From Halieaceae bacterium (GTDB taxonomy: Bacteria > Pseudomonadota > Gammaproteobacteria > Pseudomonadales > Halieaceae), in NCBI GenBank assembly GCA_902547755.1, contig CACCPA010000003.1, positions 62,001-126,000 of the forward strand: a stretch of DNA of 64,000 nucleotides. Direction: 5' to 3'. The stretch's first letter is position 1; every line of letters begins with the position of its first letter. The position numbers and the translations under genes were made by a program. Shown here in pieces: positions 38,732 to 46,612 of the stretch. The notes beneath the pieces are model-generated. The model was not told where the DNA came from. It made no database searches and saw nothing but the letters and a program-made list of their open reading frames with translations.

Positions 38732-40534
38732 CTAGCCTACGCTGAGCGTTCTGATGGATGTATTCAGTGACTGCGCAGACGCGTTTGGAAGCGGCAGGTA
38801 GGTGGCATCTAGCGCGGAGGATAGTTCACGCGCTCGCGGGCTGGGTCGAACCGCCGTGTCTACGAGAACACCCTTAAATTGTGCGTTAGCGAGTAGCTTC
38901 GCAGCGGAGAGCGCGTCTTCCGTACCTGCTGATCGGCTTTTGGTACCGTCCCGCGCAACATTGGCGGCGCCATCGGTCAGGAGCACGTAACTTGGCGTCG
39001 CCCCTGTCGCAGATACAGAAAGCGCCAGCTCATGCGTTGCTTGAAGCGCGGCTGCCATCGGCGTTCCGCCCCCTCCGGGCAGTTGAGCTAAAGTACGTTT
39101 GGCCCTGACCAACGAACGCGTGGGTGGCAGCAGGATCTCTGCTGAATCGCCCTTGAAGGCAATCAAGGCGACTTCTGTTCTATGGGAGTAGCAGTCAGCG
39201 AGTAGCAGTTCGATTGCGCCTTTAGCTTCTGACATACGCTGATGCGCACTGCTACCTGAAGCGTCTACCGCAAAAATCATCACGCTGGACTTACGCTGTT
39301 CAAAGCGTTTAACGCGAATGTCGGAGGGCTCAATGTAGAGACTGGTTTTCCTCTTTTCTGAGGTATCCCACGTCGCTCGCGCCGTTTGAAACGGCGCAGC
39401 ACAGCGCAGCGTGGCGGGTATATCGATACGATGCCCCCGTTTTACATCACCACGTCGCACGCCCACTGCACGACCGCGTTGTTTGTCTTGAGCAAGATCG
39501 CCAGCATTACCGCTTTTACTCTGACGCTGCCGGCTTTTCTCAGCACGCTTTAACAGAATCGCCAGTAGGTCTTCAGGCAAATCAGCCATCGCGGCCTGAA
39601 CCAGATCTTCGTGGTCCTGCTCCTCGTGTTGCTGTGTTTGCTGCTCTGGCGTATCTGTGTCTTCTCGATTGTCGTCGGACTGTTCCGGAGGCTGGGGCTC
39701 TGCTCGTGGGATCGGTAATTGCTGAGCTATGGGTAGGAGTACCAGTCGAATGAGAGGATGCATAACGGCCTCGTCGCTGATGGGTTTACCACTTAATAAG
39801 CTCAGGGCTTTGGCGATATCGACGGCAAATTTCAATGTGCGAGACGAGTGTACTCCCATGGACGCCGCAAGTTCGGCTAGTCGTGTAAGGTCCTCATCCC
39901 GAACTGTCGTTTGAGACAGTCGCGATTGCGCCGATTGGATGTCTGATCGAGCGTAGCGACTGTCTTCGACACAGCGGATGCTGATCTCGTCAAGATTGAT
40001 GCTGAGGCCTAGCCGTTCGATTAGCCCAGCGGGTGGTGATTCTTCGTCGATCCCTTCGTCCAGCGCGATCACAGTAATTGAAGCGGGGCTGGTATGGCTG
40101 ATGCCATCTCGCGCTATGTGGACTTCACTTGTATCGAGAGCGGCGCACCAATGTCCTGTAAATTCTTTGGGTAGCCGCTCGGCCATTGAGAGCAGCACTA
40201 CTCGCTGATGGCATTCGGCGAGCACGCCTTGTGCCAAAACGGGCTTGCCGTGTCGCATACTCTCGGTGATATCCATGCCGCCTAGCAGGCGTTCGGTGGG
40301 TGTATTACTGGGTACTCGACGGGCTGGCGCTTCAGTGAAGCTGTCCAGTAGAGCGAGCCAGTAATCTCGCACGGGCCCCGGTTGTGCGCCGACGCGAATA
40401 CCACCGGCTTTGTGGCGCAATATAGCGACCAACGCCGCAGCTAGCTCGGCGTCATGCCATGCATTCGCGGTCTCGGCCTCAGGCGAGAGCGGCTTCGATA
40501 GCGCGTTCGACGCGGGCATCGGCACTGGATTCAT
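38732..40534 (-). CDS. bchD: Magnesium chelatase subunit D
   Basis: BchD (600 residues) links the BchI ATPase ring to BchH. The N-terminal AAA-like domain is degenerate, without a Walker A motif. A Pro/Gln/Glu-rich linker follows (PEQSDDNREDTDTPEQQTQQ, about residues 287-306). The C-terminal von Willebrand A domain has the MIDAS motif VDASGSSAHQR (about residue 422), with Thr and Asp further on (GGGTPMAAAL; LLTDGAANV). The start overlaps bchI by 56 bases; an ATG five codons later is also possible. Confidence 0.95.
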   Translation of the reverse strand: MNPVPMPASNALSKPLSPEAETANAWHDAELAAALVAILRHKAGGIRVGAQPGPVRDYWLALLDSFTEAPARRVPSNTPTERLLGGMDITESMRHGKPVLAQGVLAECHQRVVLLSMAERLPKEFTGHWCAALDTSEVHIARDGISHTSPASITVIALDEGIDEESPPAGLIERLGLSINLDEISIRCVEDSRYARSDIQSAQSRLSQTTVRDEDLTRLAELAASMGVHSSRTLKFAVDIAKALSLLSGKPISDEAVMHPLIRLVLLPIAQQLPIPRAEPQPPEQSDDNREDTDTPEQQTQQHEEQDHEDLVQAAMADLPEDLLAILLKRAEKSRQRQSKSGNAGDLAQDKQRGRAVGVRRGDVKRGHRIDIPATLRCAAPFQTARATWDTSEKRKTSLYIEPSDIRVKRFEQRKSSVMIFAVDASGSSAHQRMSEAKGAIELLLADCYSHRTEVALIAFKGDSAEILLPPTRSLVRAKRTLAQLPGGGGTPMAAALQATHELALSVSATGATPSYVLLTDGAANVARDGTKSRSAGTEDALSAAKLLANAQFKGVLVDTAVRPSPRARELSSALDATYLPLPNASAQSLNTSIRTLSVG

Positions 40535-41495
40535 CCATTGGGTCGCGTCGCAGACGGTGTCTCAATACGAATAGAGCGACGTATTTCAGGTGTTGCAACG
40601 TAGCTGCATCGTTTCCTTCGAGTGCAGCGAGGGCTCGCGCGCTTCGTATAAGCGTGAGCTCACCGCGTAGACCGTCAGTGCCCAGCTGGAGGCACAGCTC
40701 GGCGGCTTTTTCGAGTACGTCGGAGGGTACATCGACAGATTCGACGACCTCTCTTGCGGCATCAATCTTACGGCGAAGTGCGCCCTCTTTTCGGGCAAAT
40801 CGCTTGCTAAAACCTTCAGGGTCATGATCGAAGGCGTCGCGCAACTTGATAATCTCGACGCGAGTCGGAATATCCCTGGGTGTTCTGACATCGAGCGATA
40901 GACCAAAGCGATCCAGCAGTTGGGGGCGTAGCTCACCTTCTTCTGGATTACCACTTCCCACTAGGACAAAGCGTGCAGGGTGCCGAACGCTCAACCCCTC
41001 TCGCTCCACCACGTTTACGCCGCTTGCCGCAACGTCAAGAAGGGCATCGACAATGTGATCCTCGAGCAGATTCACCTCATCGATATACAAGAAGCCGCGA
41101 TTGGCAGCTGCTAACAGACCGGGTTGAAATGCCTTCTCACCGTTATGAATGGCCTTTTCAATGTCTAGCGCCCCAAGTACTCGATCTTCGGTGGCACCCA
41201 GGGGGAGGTCTACAACGGGAATGGCGATTTTCCGCGTCTTGAGCGCACCCGCCGACTGGCATCGGCTACATAAGGTCTTTTTGGAGGCCTCGGGATTGCA
41301 GTTGTAAGGACAGTCTTTAACCGCGTCGATTTTGGGAAGCAGTTGAGCCAGTGCGCGAATAGTTGTCGACTTGCCCGTGCCTCGCTCGCCAAAGACCAAT
41401 ACGCCACCAATGCTAGGGTCGACGGCCGCTATCGATAAGGCAAGCTTCATATCATCTTGCCCAACGATCGCCGTAAAGGGATACGCTACGGTCAT
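40479..41495 (-). CDS. bchI: Magnesium chelatase ATPase subunit I
   Basis: BchI is the AAA+ ATPase that powers Mg2+ insertion. I start it at ATG 41495 (338 residues, MTVAYPFTAIVGQDD) because GGGGGAG precedes it by 7 bases; the frame is open further to 41582 without a ribosome site. Walker A is GERGTGKSTTIRA, Walker B is FLYIDEVNLLEDH, and the sensor region is VGSGNPEEGELRPQLLDRFG. A CxxC-type insertion (CPYNCNPEASKKTLCSRC) after the Walker A region is typical of BchI. The operon order is bchI-bchD-bchO. Confidence 0.96.
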   Translation of the reverse strand: MTVAYPFTAIVGQDDMKLALSIAAVDPSIGGVLVFGERGTGKSTTIRALAQLLPKIDAVKDCPYNCNPEASKKTLCSRCQSAGALKTRKIAIPVVDLPLGATEDRVLGALDIEKAIHNGEKAFQPGLLAAANRGFLYIDEVNLLEDHIVDALLDVAASGVNVVEREGLSVRHPARFVLVGSGNPEEGELRPQLLDRFGLSLDVRTPRDIPTRVEIIKLRDAFDHDPEGFSKRFARKEGALRRKIDAAREVVESVDVPSDVLEKAAELCLQLGTDGLRGELTLIRSARALAALEGNDAATLQHLKYVALFVLRHRLRRDPMDESSADARVERAIEAALA

Positions 41496-41561
41496 TATTA
41501 CTCCCCCAAAAAGGCTCAATTGATTTGAGCTCGCCGACGCGGGTTTTCCGAATCGGATTAG

Positions 41562-41579
41562 TGTCATTTTATTTAAACA
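41562..41579. promoter_or_regulatory. PpsR/CrtJ operator between bchI and the divergent hydrolase
   Basis: TGTCATTTTATTTAAACA fits TGT-N12-ACA exactly. On the minus strand a perfect -35 box TTGACA (41587-41592) lies upstream and TAAAAT (41566-41571) could be the -10, although the 15-base spacing is short. The site would cover the -10 of bchI; whether it also affects the plus-strand hydrolase at 41672 is open. Confidence 0.75.
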
Positions 41580-41671
41580 CATAATTTGTCAAATTTTATT
41601 TATTTTTTTGAGGTAATTGGTCTGCAGCGGATAGGCCGCGTATAGAGTGTGATGGTGTTGGGACGGCCTTT

Positions 41672-42538
41672 ATGCAGCAATTAGACAAAGCAATCGAGAG
41701 TGATGGAGCCTTGATCAAAGGTGCCGGTGACTACGAGGTTTACTGGTACTTCGATACCGAATCGGAGGGACGTCCACTGCTGTTTGTTCATAGCGTCAAC
41801 GCGGCGCCCAGTGCGATAGAGCTCAAGCCTTTATTCCAGCACTTCAGGGCATTCAGGCCCGTATTCGCACCAGATCTCCCAGGTTTCGGACGGTCAACGC
41901 GTCGTGTGGGCACAATGACAGCTTCGGAGTTTGCAAAAAATATTGCCTCTATCATTGATGAGATAACCCCAAGTGAGCCGCCCGATGTGATCGCCTTATC
42001 CCTGGGGTGTGAGTTCGTCGCTCGGGCTGTGGTCGAGTGCGGTGCCGCGGTGAGAAGTTTGACGCTTATTTCGCCCACGGGTTTCTCTCGTCGTCAGCCG
42101 CCAGCACCACAAGCCCAAAGGCGCTTGAAGCGGCTGTTTGATTTTGCTGGTTTTGGACGTGGTGCATTTAAACTACTGCGTCTGGAGCGGAGTATTCGCT
42201 ACTTTTTAGGTATGAACTTCTCGGGCTTTGTTCCCAATGAATTGGTGACTTACGCCCTCAAGACGACGCGTCAGCCCGGTGCATATGAGATGCCGCTGCA
42301 ATTCCTTTCAATGGGTTTGTTTACGGCGAACGCGGCTGAGTCTCTCTATTCTAAGCTCGACGTTCCGGTGCTGGTGTTGTTCGATAAGGACCCCAATGTT
42401 TCATTTGAGCTGTTTGAGGAATTTGAGGCAAATCCTACATGGCAATTTAAGCGGATAGCGCCAAGTCTGGGTATGCCACAATGGGAGCACCCGGAGGAGA
42501 CAATTGGTGCTATCGAGGCATTTTTTGGGGCTCTCTAA
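41672..42538 (+). CDS. Alpha/beta-hydrolase of unknown substrate, divergent from bchI
   Basis: A 288-residue alpha/beta-hydrolase. The oxyanion region is LLFVHSVNAAPSAIEL, the strand FAPDLPGFGRS is typical, and the nucleophile elbow is ALSLGCEF (Ser near residue 112; the usual first Gly is Ala). The acid Asp is probably in LVLFDKDPN. The final His expected near the C-terminus may be in PQWEHPEE. It is not a copy of BchO: motifs and length distribution differ. It shares a gap and a PpsR site with bchI and lies between bchI and crtD, so a function in pigment or lipid metabolism is suggested by position only. Confidence 0.75.
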   Translation: MQQLDKAIESDGALIKGAGDYEVYWYFDTESEGRPLLFVHSVNAAPSAIELKPLFQHFRAFRPVFAPDLPGFGRSTRRVGTMTASEFAKNIASIIDEITPSEPPDVIALSLGCEFVARAVVECGAAVRSLTLISPTGFSRRQPPAPQAQRRLKRLFDFAGFGRGAFKLLRLERSIRYFLGMNFSGFVPNELVTYALKTTRQPGAYEMPLQFLSMGLFTANAAESLYSKLDVPVLVLFDKDPNVSFELFEEFEANPTWQFKRIAPSLGMPQWEHPEETIGAIEAFFGAL

Positions 42539-42584
42539 GCTCTGTTAAAAGCTCTGTTAAAAGCTCTGTTAAAAGCCCCGTTCT
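42537..42584. repeat. 12-bp tandem repeat between the hydrolase and crtD
   Basis: AAGCTCTGTTAA is repeated three times exactly (42537-42572) and once imperfectly (AAGCCCCGTTCT). The array begins in the hydrolase stop codon and ends at the crtD stop codon, filling the whole gap between the convergent genes. Each unit has TAA or TTAA, giving stops in several frames. Copy number may vary between strains. Confidence 0.85.
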
Positions 42585-44067
42585 AAGCCACGTCGCGTTT
42601 GATACGATGTGCCGCGATCGAGCCAGATAATGTCGCCATCGGCACGCCGGGGCCGGGGTGAGCACTGCCGCCTGCAAGATAAAGCCCCTTAATCCGACTC
42701 GCGGCCGATGGACGGGTGAAGCTAGAAAACATTCCATGTGATGCTACACCGTAAAGCGAGCCGCCACTCCCGGGAAAACGTTGGTGCCAGTTATCGGGGC
42801 AGGTAGTGACACAGTCCTCTTCAGAGAAGGCGAGGTTTAAACCCCCGCGACTGAGGACATCAAGTGCGTTCGTGCGCTGTTGATCGAGTTTAGAGCGGGT
42901 CCATGCGCCATGGTCTCCATCTGCCGGCGCGTTTATGAGTAATAACAGTCTTTCCTTGCCCTCGGTCGAAAGTTTTCCGTTGACGCGATCCTGGGCACAA
43001 ACATAAACGGTGGGTTCATTGCAGACCGACCTGAATTTGAAAATCGTAGTGAACTCGCGCTCGTAATCCGTAGCGAAGAACACATTGTGATGATCGAGCT
43101 CGAATCCAGAGGTGTTGGCGTTAATGCACCAGGTGATAGCGGATAGACCGCGTTCCTGTCGCTTTCGTGTGCGTGTCGATTTCACGACATCATCGCCCAA
43201 AAGCCCATCACCTAATGCTGCCGTGTCTCCATTGAAAATAATGGCATCAGCGGCCAACGTCTCGCCTGATGCAAGTGTGATACCTGTCGCCCGTCCGTTA
43301 GTGCAGTTGATCTTTCGGACCGGGCTTTGATAGTGAAACTGCGCGCCATGCTCTATTGCAAGTTCAGCAATTGCGTGGGCTAGCGCCCGCATGCCGCCGT
43401 CGACACACCACACGCCCTGCCGCTCTACATGCGCAATCAGCATCAAAGTTGAAGGGGTCGACAGTGGTGATGAGCCCACATAAGTGGCGTATCGGCCGTA
43501 GAGCTGCTTCAGCCGCGGATCTGAGAAATAGTTACCGAGTGCACTCCAGAGCGATTGGTGCGGCGCTACCGCTAGGCTCTTTAAGCCGCCATCTCGCAAT
43601 AACCGGTAGCCGAGTCGTATCGGTGAGGGTTGCGATGTGGCCATGAAGTTATCGCGGAGTAGGTTGTGGACAAGCTCTCCATCATCACAAAATCGACGAT
43701 AGCCCTGCGCATTGCGTTCGTCTGCGAATTCGGCGATTGCCTGGGCTGACTGATCTATGTCGTGAAAGAGGTCCAGATGACTTCCGTCCGTCCAAGCATG
43801 ACGAGCGAGCCGGCGACTCTCGGTCAAACGAACCCGGTCATCAAAAACAGCACCTGCGCGCTTAAACAACTCGTCAAATACCCAATGCATGGTGAAAACG
43901 GTGGGGCCGCCGTCGATGCCTACGTCACCCACCTGCCGTTGGTGCATTTTGCCGCCAGGCTCGGTATTGGTCTCGAATACATCGACTTTCCAGCCTGCAG
44001 TTGCCAGATCGACCGCAGCCGATAATCCGCCGGCGCCCGCACCGACAATGATGGCTCGTTTTGTCAT
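42583..44067 (-). CDS. crtD: 1-hydroxycarotenoid 3,4-desaturase (methoxyneurosporene dehydrogenase) CrtD
   Basis: A 494-residue FAD enzyme of the CrtI family that introduces the C3-C4 double bond into hydroxylated or methoxylated carotenoid ends. The FAD motif IIVGAGAGGLSAAVDLATAG starts at residue 5, followed by EPGGKMHQRQVGDVGIDGGP. The C-terminal signature is GLYLAGGSAHPGPGVPMATL. ATG 44067 overlaps the stop of the upstream membrane-protein gene (TAATG). The long open frame beyond this start lies inside that gene. With crtC and crtF this completes the set for spirilloxanthin-type carotenoids. Confidence 0.93.
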   Translation of the reverse strand: MTKRAIIVGAGAGGLSAAVDLATAGWKVDVFETNTEPGGKMHQRQVGDVGIDGGPTVFTMHWVFDELFKRAGAVFDDRVRLTESRRLARHAWTDGSHLDLFHDIDQSAQAIAEFADERNAQGYRRFCDDGELVHNLLRDNFMATSQPSPIRLGYRLLRDGGLKSLAVAPHQSLWSALGNYFSDPRLKQLYGRYATYVGSSPLSTPSTLMLIAHVERQGVWCVDGGMRALAHAIAELAIEHGAQFHYQSPVRKINCTNGRATGITLASGETLAADAIIFNGDTAALGDGLLGDDVVKSTRTRKRQERGLSAITWCINANTSGFELDHHNVFFATDYEREFTTIFKFRSVCNEPTVYVCAQDRVNGKLSTEGKERLLLLINAPADGDHGAWTRSKLDQQRTNALDVLSRGGLNLAFSEEDCVTTCPDNWHQRFPGSGGSLYGVASHGMFSSFTRPSAASRIKGLYLAGGSAHPGPGVPMATLSGSIAAHRIKRDVA

Positions 44068-44813
44068 TAGGTGGGTTGTACTCGTCGTACGGGCGCCATG
44101 ACAGCGCGCTGGTGGTAGATGATAAGAATCAGTCCGGTGACGAGCGGAATCGCCCAGAGACCGGGCGTCAGCGCAATCTCGGGGAGCAGGCGAACCGCAC
44201 CAAAGGCGAAAAAGGCGGTGTAGACAGAAATGCCGGCGCCGACCAAAGATTTGATGTGCTCCTTGATGCGTGCTTTGGGTGATGAGGGTTGTCGATAGAT
44301 GAACCACAGGTTTGTGGCAACGGTGGCGAAACCGACGAAGGCGATGCCCATCATCATGGGTTGATTGAGCTCGATACCGCGAATAAAGCAGTTCGCTGAG
44401 GTCGCCGTTAAAACAACCTGAAGTAGAAGATTGTGCCAGGCGCCGTTCTTTTTATGATCTCGCTTGTTACGCATGCAAAGCCAACCATGCCATGCAAGGT
44501 TGATGGTGAGTGTCGCCAAATAGAGCATCATCCAGCCAAAAATCCCCGAGATCATCTCGGGCTGCCGAAATACCTCATGGGTGGACAGGTGAGGGTGGGT
44601 GCCTGTTGGGTCGGCCAACGTCGTGATAGATATGCCTGTGGCAACCAAGCCGGTGGTGAGCATACTCGTGATAAAGATGTTTCCTGCTTGTCGATGCAGT
44701 ACACCGCCTTTCTTGCCGGCAATGGGAATCCAAACAGAAATGAGTCCGACCGTGCCGGTGATGATGTGCATGATCACCAGCGATTCGAAGATGCCATGGG
44801 TCGACAGGGTCAT
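44067..44813 (-). CDS. Seven-helix membrane protein co-transcribed with crtD
   Basis: A 248-residue integral membrane protein starting at ATG 44813 behind a GGAGG site 6 bases upstream. Seven hydrophobic segments are visible, with His residues near the first two (LVIMHIITGTVG and LHRQAGNIFI) and in the third-fourth region (LAWHGWLCM), somewhat like DUF2306-type membrane proteins. No function is recognised. It is directly coupled to crtD (TAATG) and divergent from a cytochrome P450 with 48 bases between the starts, so it is likely regulated with carotenoid genes. Confidence 0.8.
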   Translation of the reverse strand: MTLSTHGIFESLVIMHIITGTVGLISVWIPIAGKKGGVLHRQAGNIFITSMLTTGLVATGISITTLADPTGTHPHLSTHEVFRQPEMISGIFGWMMLYLATLTINLAWHGWLCMRNKRDHKKNGAWHNLLLQVVLTATSANCFIRGIELNQPMMMGIAFVGFATVATNLWFIYRQPSSPKARIKEHIKSLVGAGISVYTAFFAFGAVRLLPEIALTPGLWAIPLVTGLILIIYHQRAVMAPVRRVQPT

Positions 44814-44837
44814 ATCCGGCCTCCATACTGTAGGTAG

Positions 44838-44855
44838 TGTCAATACTATTGGATA
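44838..44855. promoter_or_regulatory. Degenerate PpsR/CrtJ operator between the crtD operon and the P450
   Basis: TGTCAATACTATTGGATA keeps TGT, the 12-base spacing and the inner CAAT...ATTG bases of the strong crtI site, but ends ATA instead of ACA. It occupies most of the 48-base gap between the two divergent genes, so it could act on both. Confidence 0.42.
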
Positions 44856-44861
44856 GTTTTC

Positions 44862-46238
44862 GTGGATGAAACACTTTACATACCACCAAAGCCCCACTCG
44901 CTTCCAGCCGTTGTCGCTTTAATCCGCTCGCTTTGGAAGGGTGATGGCAACTTATTAGAGTTGTTACCTGCCGAGGCCTATCACTTTGAAGTGGGCCATC
45001 TGGGACGTTCGCGCCGCGGCACCGTGCTCTTCAACCGGCCCTCAGCAGTGAAGGAGATCATGCGCGACGCCCAAGGCGTATTTCCCAAGAGTGACCTCAT
45101 GGTCGGTGCCCTGGATCCACTCATTGGTGAAAGCATGTTTGTCACTGATGGACCAAAATGGCGTCGGCAACGCGCGATGATTGATCCCGCTTTCAGCCTG
45201 ATGCGGCTGAATGTGGCTTACGGTGCCATGTGTGCCGCGACCGATGATCATGTCGCCGCTATCGATCAGCTAGCTACTGACGACACGCCGTTTTCCCTTG
45301 ACCTGGCCATGAGCCATCTCACAGCCGATGTGATCTGCAGGACGGTGTTCTCTACACCGTTAGCATCCGATGTCGCCAAGGAGGTATTTGACGATTTCAC
45401 GCTCTTTGAGAAGTCTGTGGCGCAAGTCGATATTTTAGGGATGATCCTAAAACCTGCATGGTCTGAAACAAAGCAAACACCAGAGGTCCTCGCTGCCTGT
45501 GAGGGCATTCGTCATCACATTGGTGCGCTCATCGATACCCATTTGGATGCAGAGGCCGGTGAGTACAACGACATTGCATCGGCAGTGATTGAAGCGAAAG
45601 ACAAAGACACAGGTTTGCCGTTTACCCGCGACGAGCTGATTGATCAGCTGGGTGTGTTCTTCCTTGCCGGCCATGAGACCACTGCGAGTGCGTTGACATG
45701 GGTGTTCTATATTTTGGCGGAGCGTCCCGAGTGGCTTGCGCGGCTGCGGGAAGAAATTGATCCCGTCATGGGCGACGGGCAACTGACGTTCGAGGAGAAC
45801 AAAAAGCTGCCGTTGACACGCGCATTTTTCAAGGAAGCCTTGCGCCTGTATCCCCCGATTACTTTCGTGCCGAGAGTGGCTTTGACAAAAGTGGAAATCG
45901 AAGGTAAGAAGTTGCCGCGTGGTGCCTTAGTCATGATTGCTCCCTGGACGCTGCACCGGCACAGCCAGTACTGGGATGATCCTCATGCGTTTATTCCCGA
46001 GCGATTCTTGCCTGAGAATGAAAAAACGTTGAATGCAGGCGCGTATATCCCGTTTGGGCAAGGACCGCACATTTGCGTGGGTGCTGGCTTTGCTCAGGTG
46101 GAGAGCTTGCTCATCATGTCTCAGCTGATCAGCCGCTTTGACTTTGAGCTACTTCCCGATCAGACCGTTGTCCCGGCAGCACGATTAACAACGAGGCCTG
46201 CGGAACAGGTCATGATGCGAGTGCGGCATCGCTCGTAG
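44862..46238 (+). CDS. Cytochrome P450 next to crtD
   Basis: A 458-residue cytochrome P450 with all hallmarks: oxygen-binding I-helix AGHETT (269-274), ExxR in KEALR (Glu325-Arg328), PERF-type sequence IPERFLPEN, and heme loop FGQGPHICVG with Cys405. It has no membrane anchor. It starts with GTG 44862; no ATG is near in frame. Redox partners are not seen in the window. The divergent position to the crtD operon and the degenerate PpsR site suggest a carotenoid or other terpenoid substrate, but bacterial P450s of this type also act on fatty acids. Its last 29 bases overlap the convergent gene at 46210. Confidence 0.92.
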   Translation: MDETLYIPPKPHSLPAVVALIRSLWKGDGNLLELLPAEAYHFEVGHLGRSRRGTVLFNRPSAVKEIMRDAQGVFPKSDLMVGALDPLIGESMFVTDGPKWRRQRAMIDPAFSLMRLNVAYGAMCAATDDHVAAIDQLATDDTPFSLDLAMSHLTADVICRTVFSTPLASDVAKEVFDDFTLFEKSVAQVDILGMILKPAWSETKQTPEVLAACEGIRHHIGALIDTHLDAEAGEYNDIASAVIEAKDKDTGLPFTRDELIDQLGVFFLAGHETTASALTWVFYILAERPEWLARLREEIDPVMGDGQLTFEENKKLPLTRAFFKEALRLYPPITFVPRVALTKVEIEGKKLPRGALVMIAPWTLHRHSQYWDDPHAFIPERFLPENEKTLNAGAYIPFGQGPHICVGAGFAQVESLLIMSQLISRFDFELLPDQTVVPAARLTTRPAEQVMMRVRHRS

Positions 46239-46605
46239 GCTGTGACTCACTTAGGGCTCGGGTGAGCTTCTGATCAAACCGCTCCACTTGGCCCTCGCAG
46301 GCCATCAACGCTGATGTATCAAGCAGCGTGCAAAGGCATCCATTGTCATCTTGCTTGATGACACACGGAAGCGGGGTAGGAAGTTGAGCGAGCATCTCAT
46401 CAGAGATTTCGTTACGGTGAAGCCACTCCACCTCGGGTCGATACTCACAATAGCTTCGCCATGCCCGTTTACCGAACGGGTTTAAATCGTGTGTGATGTC
46501 GCAGAGAGCGCAGCTTCGTGTGCCAGTCAGCTTACCGACAGCGTAAGCCAGCTCGCCGATGACCGAGAGATCAGCATCGTAGATCGCCAGAATTCGTTCA
46601 TGCAT
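46210..46605 (-). CDS. Uncharacterised small cysteine-containing protein
   Basis: A 131-residue soluble protein. The N-terminal part ILAIYDADLSVIGELAYAVG followed by SCALCDITHD (CxxC, Cys32 and Cys35) resembles a family of short uncharacterised bacterial proteins that read like YNAD...CxLC..T. Two further cysteines occur in CVIKQDDNGCLC. Function is unknown; a thiol-redox or metal-binding role is possible. It lies 7 bases after the fatty-acid-hydroxylase-like gene on the same strand, and its end overlaps the P450 gene tail-to-tail. Confidence 0.7.
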   Translation of the reverse strand: MHERILAIYDADLSVIGELAYAVGKLTGTRSCALCDITHDLNPFGKRAWRSYCEYRPEVEWLHRNEISDEMLAQLPTPLPCVIKQDDNGCLCTLLDTSALMACEGQVERFDQKLTRALSESQPTSDAALAS

Positions 46606-46612
46606 GAAGACG

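Noticed and set aside
41587-41605. A second PpsR site after the exact one at bchI
   Set aside because: TGTCAAATTTTATTTATT keeps the first half only; the ACA half is ATT, and the region is plain A/T-rich promoter sequence.
42583-44307. A longer CrtD with about 80 extra N-terminal residues
   Set aside because: The extra part lies inside the upstream membrane-protein gene, is Arg/His-rich and precedes a perfect FAD motif; the ATG at 44067 in TAATG overlap fits better.
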